A stretch of 64,000 bases of DNA from Cylindrospermum stagnale PCC 7417. GTDB lineage: Bacteria > Cyanobacteriota > Cyanobacteriia > Cyanobacteriales > Nostocaceae. The notes under the pieces were generated by a model that saw only the letters and a program-made list of their open reading frames with translations, was not told the origin of the DNA and did not search any database. Numbering within the stretch: the first letter of the stretch is position 1; every line of letters begins with the position of its first letter. Positions 63,426 to 64,000 of this stretch are shown here, piece by piece. Made by a program: the position numbers and the translations under genes. The stretch spans positions 4,429,501 to 4,493,500 of the forward strand of contig NC_019757.1 of assembly GCF_000317535.1 (NCBI RefSeq), in the 5' to 3' direction.

Positions 63426-64000
63426 TCATCTTGGCACCGGCACTTGATTAATTACCGCAGCAATTACCGCATCAATTTGTAAACCATCAAGCATTGATTC
63501 TGGTTTCAAAAGCAAGCGATGGCGCAGCAGAGGGGAAGCAACCGCTTTTACATCATCTGGTGTGACAAAATCCCTACCAGCTAACCATGCTGCTGCTTGA
63601 GAAGTCTGCATCCAAGCACCCGCTGCGCGAGGTGAAGCACCCAAAGCTAAATCAGGATATTGACGGGATGTTCTCACCAATGCCAAAAGATAATCAATTA
63701 TCGCATCTGATACATTAACTTTTTTAACTGCTTGCCTTGCTTGCAAAATATCTGCTACTGTAGCAATTGGTTTCATGCGGCTAATATCCCCACGTCTGGC
63801 AGCAAAACCCGCTTGACGATTGAGTAACATTTGCTTTTCTGCCGCTTGATCAGGATAATCTACTACTAGCTTAAATAGAAATCGATCTAACTGTGCTTCT
63901 GGTAAAGGATAAGTACCTTCAAATTCCAGGGGATTTTGTGTGGCAATTACCCAAAATAAATCAGGTAAAGGTAAACTTTCACCATCCAGCGTTACCTGCA
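63426..64000 (-). CDS. MoxR-family AAA+ ATPase, C-terminal part (runs off the window)
   Basis: The frame is open from the window edge to a stop at 63426, 190 residues. It has VIATQNPLEFEGTYPLPEAQ, the MoxR sensor-1/arginine-finger region, then LDRFLFKLVVDYP and the lid (ARQAVKKVNVSDAIIDYLLAL, DFVTPDDVKAVASPLLRHRL). The Walker A and B motifs are outside the window. MoxR ATPases act as chaperones with DUF58/vWA proteins, and a DUF58 gene follows on the same strand. Confidence 0.9.
   Translation of the reverse strand, partial: QVTLDGESLPLPDLFWVIATQNPLEFEGTYPLPEAQLDRFLFKLVVDYPDQAAEKQMLLNRQAGFAARRGDISRMKPIATVADILQARQAVKKVNVSDAIIDYLLALVRTSRQYPDLALGASPRAAGAWMQTSQAAAWLAGRDFVTPDDVKAVASPLLRHRLLLKPESMLDGLQIDAVIAAVINQVPVPR

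Noticed and set aside
1-64000. tRNA, rRNA or CRISPR arrays
   Set aside because: I saw no T-loop-like conserved sequences in a tRNA context and no regularly spaced direct repeats of 25-40 bases; the tandem repeats found are 7-base units without spacers.

Overview
The window looks like the chromosome of a filamentous, probably heterocyst-forming (Nostocales-type) cyanobacterium. The evidence is the abundant HIP1 octamer GCGATCGC, a photosystem II gene (psbI at 10270-10386), heptameric short tandem repeats at gene ends, and several protein families typical of cyanobacteria (DUF3769 outer-membrane protein, zinc-ribbon Ser/Thr kinase, DUF4168, SagB-like oxidoreductase). I saw no tRNA, rRNA or CRISPR array.

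Layout. 1-10 kb: the start of a STAND NTPase, a B12-binding radical SAM enzyme, toxin-antitoxin remnants, a DUF429 protein, glycogen phosphorylase, a long gene-poor stretch and a hexapeptide acyltransferase. 10-20 kb: psbI, an OstA/LptD-like outer-membrane protein, two adjacent sensor kinases and a SagB-type oxidoreductase. 20-33 kb: hydrolase, Ser/Thr kinase, decayed Rpn genes, an ABC exporter operon with an AarF/UbiB kinase, yidD, a mannose-1-phosphate guanylyltransferase, an LCP protein, a secreted pentapeptide-repeat protein and MurJ. Several of these concern the cell envelope. 32.7-39.8 kb: an accessory, defence-like island with three toxin-antitoxin pairs, an OLD/ABC-type ATPase overlapping a PD-(D/E)XK-like protein, and a caspase-like protease fused to two Tudor/Agenet-like modules. 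39.8-48 kb: phosphoesterase, exported methyltransferase, holA, 2H phosphoesterase and an RDD/SpoIIM membrane-protein group.

48.5-60.9 kb is the most notable region. It holds a complete set of the five functions that make isonitrile lipopeptides in Actinobacteria (ScoA-E of Streptomyces, Rv0097-Rv0101 of Mycobacterium tuberculosis): a ScoE-like Fe(II)/2-oxoglutarate enzyme, an FcoT/ScoD-like thioesterase, an acyl carrier protein, a one-module NRPS (docking-C-A-PCP-TE) and an acyl-CoA/ACP ligase. A divergent RhtX/FptX/AmpG-like permease and an EntS-like exporter lie beside it. The inferred product is an isonitrile lipopeptide metallophore, probably built on a diamino acid and released by a thioesterase instead of a reductase. 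The cluster sits between an RDD/SpoIIM group and a DUF58/MoxR group that are often neighbours. Transposon remnants lie at its edges, which suggests insertion of the cluster. The window ends inside the MoxR ATPase gene.
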